DNA from: Sepioteuthis lessoniana
Lineage: Eukaryota; Mollusca; Cephalopoda; Myopsida; Loliginidae
Length of the DNA stretch: 64,000 bases
NCBI GenBank assembly: GCA_963585895.1
Contig: OY757934.1
Location: 45,294,430 to 45,358,429, forward strand
Direction: 5' to 3'
Shown: positions 10,868 to 21,100 of the stretch, piece after piece
Layout of the letters: every line of letters starts with the position of its first letter
Numbering within the stretch: the stretch's first letter is position 1
Translations under genes and position numbers: made by a program
The notes under the pieces: model-generated
What the model saw: the letters and a program-made list of their open reading frames with translations, nothing else
Databases searched by the model: none
Told to the model about the DNA's origin: nothing

Positions 10868-11165
10868 AATATCCATATTTACCAACCCCTCCGCTCGACA
10901 GGATATGACACAAGGTCAATTTTTAAGCGGAGTTTAACAGGTTTGAATTCATAATTTTCCTTCTCCTAGACTAGTTAACTCACCAAGGCTGAAGAAATCA
11001 GTCTGTCCTACTATTTACCCATAGCTGGAGGGAGAGAATAATTGGATTCATACCTTTCGGAAGGGTATTAGTGCTATGTAAAATGCAATCAGCCTCGTCC
11101 AGGGTTTGAACTCATGTCGCCGTTTCCATTTCCTTCGACGATAAACATTACACCACGGGCACCTC
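10868..11165 (-). repeat. Family H tRNA-derived SINE, near full length
   Basis: On the minus strand the element starts with a tRNA-like head (GTGGTGTAATG; B-box-like GAGTTCAAACCC). It continues with AATACCCTTCCGAAAGG and CCAGCTATGGGTAAATAG, and ends with TTGTGTCATATCCTG. The middle resembles family T closely, so T and H share a central core. Confidence 0.75.
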
Positions 11166-11246
11166 CACAAAGAATATCAATATACAGATCAAATTCTCTA
11201 ACGCAATTTATCAGATAATTCCCCAAAACTTCCTCTTAAATCTTTC

Positions 11247-11774
11247 TGTAATATAATGGCCGAGGGATTTCGTTCTTTTAGTTAGGCTGGGAACCTTTCG
11301 GCTCAGTGCATGGGTTACTTAGGTACAACATTAATGCAGGTGTTCACGCGCGCACGCTTGGAGCGGACGTGTCACTCAGAGATGTCACAATAGCCCAGAT
11401 GGGAAACGGGGCTACAGAGTGCGGGTGACGTCACGCACCGGAAGCGCGCGGAGGATTTGGGTTTTTTTGAAAAAGTCAATTAGTTGAGTCCTGCCTCGGA
11501 AGAAGACGGTTGACTTTCGCTAGCTCGCCGAGGCCTTGGCCTGGTGTCGCAGATGGAAAAGCCAGAATAGAAAGAATGTGTATCTCTCTCCTTATGTCGA
11601 AGAACCTTTAAACTCAAAGATAATAAAAAGTTTCGTACCTGAACTAAGAAGTTGTAAGTGTTTTTCGTGTTTCGAGATTCCTATGTTCTATCTTTATGGA
11701 CATTACGAACATTATGGACATTCTTATGTACGTTTCGCATATCCGTATCATGGGTATGGTACACTATGGTAAAC
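11247..11774 (+). mobile_element. Solo LTR, family LTR-F
   Basis: The sequence starts TGTAATATAATGG and matches the minus-strand LTR at 42944-43496 along its length. Shared parts are the CGCGCGCACGC stretch, a CRE-type TGACGTCA at 11426-11433, an AATAAAAAG polyadenylation-like signal near 11622, and the ending. The left flank is TTTC and the right flank TATC, an imperfect 4-bp duplication. No internal retroelement sequence adjoins it. The short frame at 11536-11772 is inside the LTR and is not a gene. Confidence 0.65.
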
Positions 11775-11889
11775 TATCCAAATTAAACTTAAGTTGTTGT
11801 TTTTTACACTGTTGCTGTTTATGATCTCATTCAAAAATGTATTACTCTATAAGCACAAAAAATGGTTGAAAGACTTAGTTTTTTTAAGT

Positions 11890-12065
11890 TTGTCTTGAGC
11901 TCATTTTTTAAATGGTTTCAGTGACTGTTAACTAACAATAATTCTGTTTGGTATTAATCATTTATTTTCCCACAGTCAAATAGTATCAAGTATTCCTATG
12001 TAACATAAATAATTTGCACACAGCTGTATGATTTAATAATAATTCAATAATAACGCTGGTTTACA
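11890..12065 (-). repeat. Family A tail remnant
   Basis: It contains TATTAATCATTTATT and ATAGTATCAAGTATTCC segments of the second A tail type, with no body next to it. Confidence 0.5.
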
Positions 12066-12316
12066 AAAATAAATTTTTGGTCTGAGGCAAGAATGAGGAT
12101 AGGTGTTTTTTGTTAATTTGGGTGTGCTGAATTCAAATTTATAAATAGTTTTGCTCTAGTTTTCTGGCTTTTAAATAGTCTCATTTTAGTATAAACAGAG
12201 AATATATGAGCATATTTCAAGAGTTGCAGCAGCTTATAACAGATAAAACAGGATAGATAAAGAACACTGATTGAATCAATATACATGGATTACACAATTC
12301 ATAGTACCGCAGACAG

Positions 12317-13770
12317 TCAAAAGTGTGTTTTCTTAGAAGATCTGGTGTATTTTGCCTCTGGGATATCACGCAAGAGCATCCAGCAGAAGTCTCCCATCAT
12401 GCCAGGGTTCCATTTGCCTTGATAGTTGCTCTCCATCTTCGTAATGTTTTGGTGGAATCTTTCTTCATGCTCATCACTCACTGCTCCAAGGTTTGGCGGG
12501 AAGAAGTTGAGGTGGGAATGGAGAAAATGAATCTTGAGTGACATTCGGCACCCCATATCCTCGTAAGACTTTAGCAACTTCTCAATACAGGCCTGGTAAT
12601 CTGGTACGCGTATGTTACCAAGGAAGCCACTACAGATTGACTTGAATGCTTCCCATGCTCTCAGTTCCTTTAAGTTAAGAAGCTCCTCAAAATCAGTATC
12701 CTTCAGCACTACTCGGATCTGAGGTCCGACAAAGATGCCCTCTTTGAGCTTAGCAGCACTAAGACCTGGGAACACAATAGACAAGTGTTTGAAGGCAGCA
12801 CCATTTTTGTGCAACGCCTTCACGAAATTCTTCATCAAACCAAGCTTGATGTGAAGAGGAGGAAGAAGCACCTTGTTCATGTCCACCAGAGGATTCTCCT
12901 TGAGGCGGTGTTCGCCAGGAAAAAAAGTGCTTCTTTACCCCCAGTCTTTCTGCTTGTAATGCTGGGATACAGCTCGACTATCCCAGAGACAGAGAAAACA
13001 ACAGTACTTTGTGAAGCCCGCTCACATACCCATAAGAAGACCAAGGACCTTGAGGTCCCCACACACACCCCATTAGTACTCGCTGTACTTAATAGCTTCT
13101 AAAAGAAGCTCCATATTGTCATAGGACTCCTTTAGATGGACATAGAGTGCAATGGGAATGCTGGGATATTTATTCCCGTTGTGCAGAAGAACACCCTTGA
13201 GACTTCGCTTGGAAGAGTCGATGAAAAGACGCCAGTCTGGAGGATTATGTGGCAAACCAAGGGACGTAAATAAGCCAGGTATGTTTGTGCAGTAACACAA
13301 CTTGTTTTCCATGTCGAAAAAGGAAGCAAGGTCTTTGTTCCGATTCCTGAAACTGGTGATCTTTACATCTTCCTGGACTAGGTTCCACTGTTTAAGCCGA
13401 GAAGCCAAGAGCTCTGACAGCTGTTTTGACAGATACAAATCACAAGCAAGATCATTCAGGTCTTCTTGTATGATCCAGTGTGGCTCATTGCCACTTGTTC
13501 CTGAATATGTCGACTCAATATCTTCCAAAAATATTGACTCGGCAGAATCCTCCCTTGAAGGCATTTCTTCATCTGATGAGGAAAGAAGATCCTTATTTAC
13601 TGGAGGTGTGGGTACAAGAAGACCATCTGAATGGGGAACGGGTCTCATAGCAGATCGAAGGTTGGGATATTTGATCTTTTTCCTAGAAGATGCATTGAAA
13701 CCAGTTATATTAGTTAAACAAAAATAACAATCATCTGCGTGGTTTCGCGGCTCTCTCCAAACCATCGCGA
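12317..13770 (-). pseudogene. Decayed gene of an uncharacterised invertebrate, probably mobile, protein family
   Basis: One minus-strand frame runs from 13770 to 12317 and stays in register throughout. It is broken by three stops: TAA at 13075-13073, TGA at 13024-13022 and TAA at 12937-12935. In order it carries VWREPRNH and DCYFC, then YPNLRSAMRPVPHSDG, an acidic linker, SLGLPHNPPDWRLFIDSS, LKGVLLHNGNKYPSIPIA, a Cys-rich CCFLCLWDSR, PPLHIKLGLMKNFVKAL, and a C-terminal DEHEERFHQ near the end. I know this motif order from uncharacterised proteins found in many copies in arthropod, hydrozoan and mollusc genomes, probably transposon-derived. The enzymatic role is unknown to me. The DCYFC and CCFLCLW cysteines may bind metal. 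The minus strand reads ACTTTTCAG just before 13770, a good splice-acceptor match, so the upstream in-frame extension to 13909 is probably intronic. About 480 codons are visible. The reading frame is otherwise well preserved, so inactivation looks fairly recent. Confidence 0.75.
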
Positions 13771-14272
13771 CTGAAAAGTTGAAAGCTAAGTTGAAAACTA
13801 AAGGTGCATTTGAAAATGTAATACTAATATTTAGTAACCCAAAAGATGTGTAACACGATAGTTGAGGGACACCAACCTCCTGCGCTGCCTGCGAGACAAC
13901 ATCTTCCAATGACTGCCAGAGTGTGGATTGAGACCTGCAGCCTTAACTGTCAAAATCCGTCTTGATATATAACTATATATATATGTATATATATATATAA
14001 TGTAGTGCTATCACTTACATTTAGTGCATAATAACTAAAACATAAGCCATAAGTCTCACAATATTAGAATTAACCCTGAATTCATATACGCCTTTATGTA
14101 CCGTATATGCACAAAATGCACACTATGCATATCTAAAAAACTCGAGGTGATGAGTAAAAACGGATTTCAAATTTGAATTCAGCGCCCTCAAATAGGTAAA
14201 AACGGGTATTTTTGTGCTTGCCTCAATTTCTTTGTAAAGCAGTGTAATCCTTAATAGATGATTGAAGAGTTT
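13771..14272. other. Possible upstream intron and unassigned AT-rich stretch
   Basis: Positions 13771-13790 form a pyrimidine-rich acceptor tract on the minus strand. A (TA)n stretch lies at 13970-14000. No upstream exon of the neighbouring pseudogene is recognised. Confidence 0.35.
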
Positions 14273-14436
14273 TATTGGACCCATGGATAGAACCTTAAAA
14301 GGTACTACCACTCCAGGTTAGAATAGGTCTGGGAGTTGGGGCAGTGAAGGATTACTCCACATTCCCCAAAGCTCTAGAACTAGAGTTTTGCCATCAGATG
14401 AAGTTTACTGTCATACCAAGTACACTAAACTTTTCA
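14273..14436 (-). repeat. Family A body fragment
   Basis: It has GACCCATGGATAG, GGTACTACCACTCC and CATTCCCCAAAGCTC in reverse orientation. The LTR-F at 14437 abuts its end and probably inserted into or beside it. Confidence 0.7.
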
Positions 14437-15020
14437 TGTTATATAATTACGGAATGATTTTTTTATATTAATCATTTTTCGTTAATTATATTTTATCGTT
14501 CGGTTTGGTTGGTCTTTGAACTATTCGGCTCTTAGTGCAGGTGCACACACATTGAGTACAGTTCACGCTCGCGCGCAGAGGATATGACAATCACAAATGT
14601 CATAATAAAAACCCCTGATAGGAAATGGGACGGGGGTGTGAATGACGGCATGCCCGAAAGCGATGGGCTGAAAATTTGGTGATTTTGAAAAAGACGTTAG
14701 TTGAGATTCGAGACTGAGCCGGGCCAGTTAAGCTGGGGGTTGACTGTGGACGATGTAGGAGACAGTTGAAGTTGAAGTCTGACCATGGAGTTCTGCAGAT
14801 CTCTACCGACGGAGATCTTGGGGGCTATGGGATGCTCAGCGCGTTTTTTGGGTCAGATAGTACAGTCAGCATAGTAAAAATTGTGTCTCTCTCTCCTCGT
14901 GTCGAAAAACTAAAGTCAAGAAGTTAATCAACGTTTCGTACCAGAACAACGGAGAGTCGCCAGTGTTTCGTATTTACCTGCATCTGTATATTCGTATAGT
15001 TGTATTGTGACTATACAACA
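14437..15020 (+). mobile_element. Solo LTR, family LTR-F, with target-site duplication
   Basis: The element begins TGTTATATAAT and ends CTATACAACA, so the termini are inverted (TGTT/AACA). It is flanked by TTCA at 14433-14436 and TTCA at 15021-15024. It contains a mutated CRE position (TGACGGCA) and the TTGTGTCTCTCTC segment conserved in the family. There is no pol or gag sequence beside it, as expected for a solo LTR made by recombination. Confidence 0.75.
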
Positions 15021-15024
15021 TTCA

Positions 15025-15690
15025 GTCCACACTCATAGTTTGAGAAACTCTGGTTTAAAAGTTCGTAAGCTTTAAAAGAAATCATTTCATACCTATTTTT
15101 CCCCGAAAACTTTATTATAATGAAGCAAATTCGCAAAAGACAACTATTTTTTTCCTTAAACCGTCACTATTTTTTTCAAGTACGTCATGACGATCGACAG
15201 TGAAACCTGGAGGAGTTAGAAGGGAAGAAAGTGTTTTTTTTATTTTCATAATTTAGGAGAAACCAATAAAATGTCTATTAAAATCATGCATTCTTCAATC
15301 CTGGAAGAAATGCAAAAACGTCAGTTAAATCAAAAAGTAAATCAGTATCTACAACGGAACCGGAACCGGAAGTGAGCTTTGAGACTGAAATTAAAATTTT
15401 TACTAGCAGCCATTGATTTCCGAATAAGAAGTTTTTTTGTTTTATTTTTTGGAGCTTTGAAATCTACTTATAATTTTGTTCATGAATATACTTAGAATGT
15501 TGAATGGCCGAATTAGTTGCATCTCAAAAAAATAAAAACAAAGTTACTTTTCTAAATTTCAACTGACGATTGCAGATCTCATTTCATGTTAATGGGAAGA
15601 AAATAGCTAAAAGCCAGCAAAAACTTCAATACTCAATTACCTGATAAATGACATGACTTCATAAAAAGATTTTATATACTTCGGGTTAGA
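15025..15690. other. Unassigned stretch with an ETS-like site
   Basis: A strong ETS-type ACCGGAAGTG lies near 15360-15375, isolated from other promoter motifs. Nothing else is recognised. Confidence 0.3.
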
Positions 15691-15900
15691 GATCGTACCT
15701 TGTTGCTGGTTTCATGCATGTATTTACCCAACCCCTCAGCCACAGACAGGATGTGACGGATGGTCATTTTTTGAGCGGAATAAAGCTGGTTTGAATTCAG
15801 TTAGCCGCTTCTTAGTCTGGTTGCAGTACCAAGACCGCAAGTTACTCTATTATTTACGTTTAACTAGTGGAAAGAGAACAGTCGTATGGAAAATCAACTG
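15690..15900 (-). repeat. Family H SINE, partial
   Basis: It contains ACAGGATGTGACGGATGG and GAGCGGAATAAAGCTGG, matching the 3' part of the H element at 10868-11165 in the same orientation. Confidence 0.6.
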
Positions 15901-17280
15901 ATTTCCATACTGAAAAAAAAGGATTAATTTTTATGCAAAAAATCAGCTCGAGAAGCTTTTATTTATTTATTTATTTTATTTTCTTTCTTTTTTTTTTATG
16001 ATTTTTGTATTTATTGACAAATCAGCGCTTACGCGCTCGTTTTAAAATTTCTTTAAGATTTCGCCGACGACAATAATTGATTTGCCGCGAAAAGCTTAAA
16101 GGATAAAAACCTAAAAGAATTTTAGAAATGTTTTCCCTCTTGTATTGTTTGAAATATATTTTTACCCATTAGAATCATAGATAAAAGCTCAACTTTTTTT
16201 TTTAAATTTAATTTCGAGTCGCCCCCCAATCTTATAAATAAACAATGAAACAGATAAGTCTTCAATAGATTTATAGATCCATTCAGTAAATCTACTTAAA
16301 AAATTCGACTTTATTTCTCTTGTGCTAAAATCTAACATTCTTTTCGTTCAAGAGTTGCAATTTCAGCATCACTTAATTATTTTAATTTGAACGAAAACAT
16401 TTCATTTGCTTAGAAACGCTTATTATGCCATTACAGTCTTGGTCTCATAATGAATTTTATAGCTGTTTTCGCTTACTTTTTAGCGCATGGATATACTTTC
16501 TCTCCTACATAGTGACATAGTCAAACAAAGATGTTTTACACTCAGAAAATATACCTACAAAATTTAGACAATGCAAACTGCTACATTGAATGCCTGAATT
16601 TTTCTTTCTTGCGATGTAAATATTCGAGAATATTTATGCTCTGACAAATATTAACTTTTCTTACTAGAAAAGATTTCGTAACCTTTGTTTTCAATGAAGT
16701 TTTCACTCAAGTCAAAGAAATAAAATTTATTATATTCGTAGATCGTTGTTTTATTCCATCATTCACATATATATCCGCCACAAGGAGGTTCACGCCTCTC
16801 TCAAGGGCAAGTGAAACGGGAATAGCCTCTCCTAGATTTAAAGTGACAAGTTATTACCCTTGACTAGATCCACGCTGACAAGCTATCGCCCTTTTCCAAA
16901 TCCAAAGTGACAAGCAATTGCATTCTACTCCCAATGAAGCTTATTCATGGGTACGTTCTTTGTCATATCTTGCGGTACACAACTTTGTCTACTCCATAGA
17001 TTCCAATTCTGTCAGAAAAAAAAGTTTTTGTGTCGTATTGTCGACAAATATATTGTAAATTTTAAACAATTCTGAATGATTATGTTAATAGAAAAGTAGC
17101 AATTATGAATAAATTTATTATTCTATTTAAATTACTTATTACTACATTTAAGTTACTCCCCTTAAAACATACATTCTTTTTAAGGACGTAAAATGAATTT
17201 CACACACATACGGCTCTTTTGAGTATTCCGGTAGCCGTTAACCGTATAAGTAAAAAAAATACATATAAGTAAAAATTCCT
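15901..17280. other. AT-rich stretch with small degenerate triplication
   Basis: At 16840-16930 three units of about 45 bp share an AAAGTGACAAG or GCTGACAAG core. Otherwise I see only AT-rich unique-looking sequence. Confidence 0.4.
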
Positions 17281-17284
17281 TCGC

Positions 17285-17425
17285 TTACGTTGAGATTGAC
17301 TGTGGATCTTTGGTAAGATATCCGCTTGAAGCATCTCACGCGTCTAGCCACACTGATGTGTTGTAATACAACGAAACAATCAGTCTGTGGGTGACAATAT
17401 ATATATATATATATATATTGTTATT
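17285..17425 (+). repeat. Family K SINE, 3' part
   Basis: It shares GTCTAGCCACACTGATG, TTGTAATACAACGAAA and a (TA)n tail with the copy at 17612-17770, but most of the tRNA-like head is missing. Confidence 0.6.
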
Positions 17426-17484
17426 GCTAAGGAATTAAAGTCTGCCATTCCTCTATGTAAAAAAAAGAAAATGAATATCTAGTA

Positions 17485-17562
17485 CCACTACTGTTCTTCA
17501 AGAAGGATGAATTTGGCATTTAATAACCCAAGAAAGTTTATATGCCATTAAACAACAATATA
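17485..17562 (+). repeat. Family T SINE 3' fragment
   Basis: Only the last part is present: TAGTACCACTACTGTTC, then the hairpin GGCATTTAATAACC ... GTTTATATGCC. Confidence 0.75.
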
Positions 17563-17611
17563 AAATGTAAACAAATGAAAGTTATTACATATGCATTATA
17601 ATTCCTGAGCT

Positions 17612-17770
17612 GACGTATGTCACCGAAATGGCTGAGCGGTTAGATACCATGTCTTGCGGAAAGTTTGCCGGGTTTCGATCCCAGCTTGAAGCGTCCTGTC
17701 TGTCTAGCCACACTGATGAGTTGTGATACAACGAAATTTGTCTGTGGATGAGAATATATATATATATATA
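17612..17770 (+). repeat. Family K tRNA-derived SINE
   Basis: The head has an A-box-like TGGCTGAGCGG and B-box-like GGTTTCGATCCC, resembling a type II (Leu/Ser) tRNA. It is followed by GTCTAGCCACACTGATG and a (TA)n tail. The second copy at 17285 and the non-tRNA body argue against a genuine tRNA gene. Confidence 0.7.
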
Positions 17771-18139
17771 TTCGCACTGGTAGTGCGGAGTTCGTTGACT
17801 CCCTCACCATTCATCTCTATCCTCTATCGGTCTTGGCACTTCTCGGCTGCATCATGTGTCTGCACAGAGCTGATCTGTAAGTCTTTGCTGGTTATCCAAT
17901 ACACGTATATCCATATGTTGAAGTCCAGATGCTGTTTTGTAGTGTGTCAATGGCAAATTCATCCTTCTCGAAGAACAGTAGTGGTACTAGATGTACATTT
18001 TCTTTTTTTAAGTAGAGGAATTATATTGCGAATTGAGGTGACCATTTCCTCTGCAAAGAGTACGGATGTAACTTGCAAGACACATTCAGGTTAATTGGCC
18101 GCGCAAATACCATAACTAATCAATTTGGCGTAACTTGAG
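17771..18139. other. Unassigned stretch with a T-tail scrap
   Basis: Positions 17957-17990 match the family T segment around GAAGAACAGTAGTGGTAC in reverse. The remainder is unrecognised. Confidence 0.4.
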
Positions 18140-18315
18140 TGCGATGTGGATCATGGCTTAGTGGTAGAGTTTCGGCTCTGCATTCTGTGATCGCTGGTTC
18201 GAACTCCACTGATGGAGATCACGGTATACACTGCTGATGAGACCTAATAAGGTCGAAGTAGCTGTCAAGTGTTTCCGTATGTCATTCTCAGGGGTTCGCT
18301 GGATTTTCTGGTCAT
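18140..18315 (+). repeat. Family M tRNA-derived SINE
   Basis: The head has an A-box-like TGGCTTAGTGG and B-box-like GGTTCGAACTC (near 18196), followed by a non-tRNA body. Only one copy is seen in this window, so the SINE call rests on the body and on the company it keeps. Confidence 0.5.
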
Positions 18316-18327
18316 GGTAACTCAGTT

Positions 18328-18478
18328 TACAGTAGTGGTACAATTTAACCCATAGCTGGGGGGATAAGGGGGCTCAAGGAATTTGTCCGAAAGTAAGCGT
18401 AAGAGCGTGACTGGAGTTCGAACTCGCTTACTACGATTTCGCAGTCGGGCACTTTAACCATTACGCCATCGGCACACC
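18328..18478 (-). repeat. Family T tRNA-derived SINE lacking its 3' tail
   Basis: The minus strand shows the full tRNA-like head (GATGGCGTAATGG; GAGTTCGAACTCC) and the core, ending at GTACCACTACTG. The hairpin tail is absent. Confidence 0.75.
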
Positions 18479-18561
18479 CCCACCCTACAGTTGGGTAAGC
18501 TTTTGAATAAAATTTAAATCGACATAATTTGCCATACGGAAAGATTCATCAGAAATAAACA

Positions 18562-19430
18562 GCACAGTCGGCTGAGGACTGCAGAATACGCCGACTGCAC
18601 CTTTGCATACGGGTAAGACCACACAAAAAATGTCCTGGGTGTTACACAAAACTATCTGATGTTGCGGCTCCAGTCCTAGAGCTTTACGCATTCATTGCAT
18701 TACTCCCAGCTTGGAGTGGCACTAAATAAATGACTGATGTTCATTTTATATGTTCGTGTTAGATAGCAATATTTGAAACAATCTCACAGTGTGTAAATAA
18801 AACTAGCAGGGTTAGATAGCAATGCTAGAAAATATTTAACTGTGTGCAAAAAATGATTAATGTTAGAATTATTGGTGTTAGATAGCAATACTTGAAACTA
18901 TTTAACTGTGTGCAAAAAAATGATTAATATTAAAATTATTCATATTAGATAGCAAAACTTGAAACAATTTACTGTGTGCAAACAAATGATTAATATTAGA
19001 ATTATTCGTATTAGATAGCAATACTTGAAACTATTTAACTGTGTGCAAAAAAAAAATGATTAATATTAGAATTATTCGTGTTAGATAGCAATACTTGAAA
19101 CTATTTAACTGTGTGCAAACAAATGATTAATGTTTGATAGAATTATTCGTATTAGATAGCAATACTTGAAACTATTTCTGTGCAAACAATAGCAATACAT
19201 AACTTTTTAAAAGTTGAATTGCCAAGAAAGTATTTATTTACAAATCATCGGTATCACTATTTAACTTTGAGCAAAAAATAACTGATGTCAAATTATATCA
19301 TTAGTGTTACATAGCAATACTTGAAACCACTTACCTATGTCCATATAACTGATTAATATTAAATATAATCATCTGTGCTGGCTTAAAAACCATTTAACCG
19401 TCTGCAAACAAATGAATTCTGGCTCGTTAA
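18562..19430 (+). repeat. Family A element with long minisatellite tail
   Basis: The body (18562-18730) begins CAGTCGGCTGAGG and includes GCCGACTGCACC. The tail 18755-19190 is an array of about 6-7 units of roughly 70 bp (TTAGATAGCAATACTTGAAAC; CTGTGTGCAAAC; ATGATTAATATTAG), followed by decayed units to 19430. Unit length varies with poly-A runs. Confidence 0.85.
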
Positions 19431-19597
19431 AAAATGTTATCAACAAGCTATGCATTATGACTATTATAGGTTTTCACCGGTGTCAAAAACTTAAGGAGAA
19501 TATGATGCACCTTTTTTTATTTAAGAAAATGTAATTTTCTTTTTATAAAAATATGAAACAGACTTATTGACTATAAAAGAAATTCAGAAGTCTATTG

Positions 19598-20170
19598 CCC
19601 GGTCGGCCGGGGCTGTAGAATACACTGACTGCACCTCTGCAGAGGGGTAAGACCCCACCCCCTAACGAGTGTCCTGATATGACACTAAACAATCTGATGG
19701 TGAGGTTCAAGCAATGCTGGAGCTTTGGGGAATGCGGAGTACCCCTTAATTGTCCTCGCTCCCAGATCCATTCTAGCCTGGAGTGGTAGCACCTGATAGG
19801 GCCCTATCTATAGGTTAAATAGAACTAACAGCATACTTATGCTAAACTGAATTGTTTGAGTAAACTTAATAGCTTGGAATAGGAATGTTTTTGACAATTA
19901 AACCGTACTTATATTTAAACAGCATGCTTATGCTTAACTGAATTATTTGAAATAGAACTACTTTTCGACATTAAAACAGTATTTACACTTAACTGAATTG
20001 ATACATATGACTGCTTGAATAGTTTGAAATGGAAATGTTTTTGACAATTAAGCTGTGTACTTATGCTAAACTGAATTGTTTTAAATAGAACAAATTATTT
20101 ACATAAAGATGGATTTGGCGTTAAATAACCTACAAAGGTTGATATGCCATGAAACCCAACAAACCAAACC
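19598..20170 (+). repeat. Family A element, best full-length copy
   Basis: The body shows most of the family's palindromes in order: a GTCGGC/GACTG pairing, CTCTGCAGAG, AGTGTC...GACACT, GGGG...CCCC and GATAGGGCCCTATC (19795-19808). The tail has several CTTATGCTAAACTGAATTG units, then the 3' hairpin near 20110-20150. Confidence 0.85.
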
Positions 20171-20389
20171 AACAGAAGTCTATTTAAAATGTCAGTGAAA
20201 GACTAGCGAAATTTTTAATTGTCAAAACGAAAAGCAAATTTGGGAGTTTTGTTGGTACATCAATCCCTTTTAAATCATAACATCTCTTACTTACCAGTAA
20301 GGGTTAAAAGGTTAAATCTTTGGATAGATGAATCGAGTCTTTGATTTTTGTTTTGGTTAATATGAAAAGAGATACTCTACTAGAAGGTA

Positions 20390-20780
20390 TAGGCTGGGAC
20401 CTTTAATTAACCATGCTCCAAATAATGGTTTGATTGGATAACCAATTAAAGTCTAACACGTGGAAGGGATCTCTTCCCACTGACGTAGATCAGCGCATTT
20501 GATTGGCTGACCACTCAAAAAAATAATTGAAAAATACTAAATGATCTGCGATTGGTTAGCCAATCAGGAATGTTTGTTCTCAGGGGAAACCTCAATGAAA
20601 ATAGATATTTTTCAGGGTTAGATGAGAGAAGAGATCTAATATCCATACCGAAGACAAGAAGGAAAGAAAAAAAAATTCTCAAAGAAATAAAGCCTCTCCA
20701 GTAAAAGCCTCACTCTCCGAAAAATTGGGTGCGATAGGAAGACTTCACCAGCCAGATACGTCATTTGTGTCTCTCAAATA
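20390..20780. promoter_or_regulatory. CCAAT-rich block
   Basis: Five CCAAT boxes lie within about 130 bp, four of them as two inverted pairs with a 4-bp gap: ATTGGATAACCAAT (20433-20446) and ATTGGTTAGCCAAT (20551-20564). A single ATTGG lies at 20502-20506. Dense paired CCAAT boxes suggest NF-Y binding, as in some promoters or LTRs. No gene or LTR boundary is recognised. Confidence 0.35.
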
Positions 20781-20795
20781 GAACAAAAAGCGACA

Positions 20796-20800
<5 letters not shown>

Positions 20801-20846
<46 letters not shown>
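20801..20846. repeat. (TA)n microsatellite
   Basis: Uninterrupted AT dinucleotides. Confidence 0.95.
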
Positions 20847-20850
<4 letters not shown>

Positions 20851-21100
20851 ACACCGCTTTGTTCCAATAAATAGTTTTTGACTGTTAACGGAGAGTTTTT
20901 CTTGTCAATACAGAGATAACTTGTTCCAACGAACCACCCCAAACGTCTGAAGAAGTTCTGAATAGGTTGTGTCATTCCCCCATCTGTGGATATTTCAAAC
21001 TCAACGTAACCACAGAGGAATTTGATAAACCAACTAACTGGAAACGCATGTGGTTGTCCTGAAACTAAGGCCACAATCAAGTACCGTGACTAGCATAGGG
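20847..21100. other. Unassigned stretch
   Basis: A minus-strand open frame (about 78 residues outside the TA run) crosses it. I recognise no protein family in it. A retroelement LTR is possible but unproven. Confidence 0.3.

Noticed and set aside
13302..13727. 141-residue plus-strand open frame
   Set aside because: It lies antisense to the better supported minus-strand pseudogene and shows no family motif.
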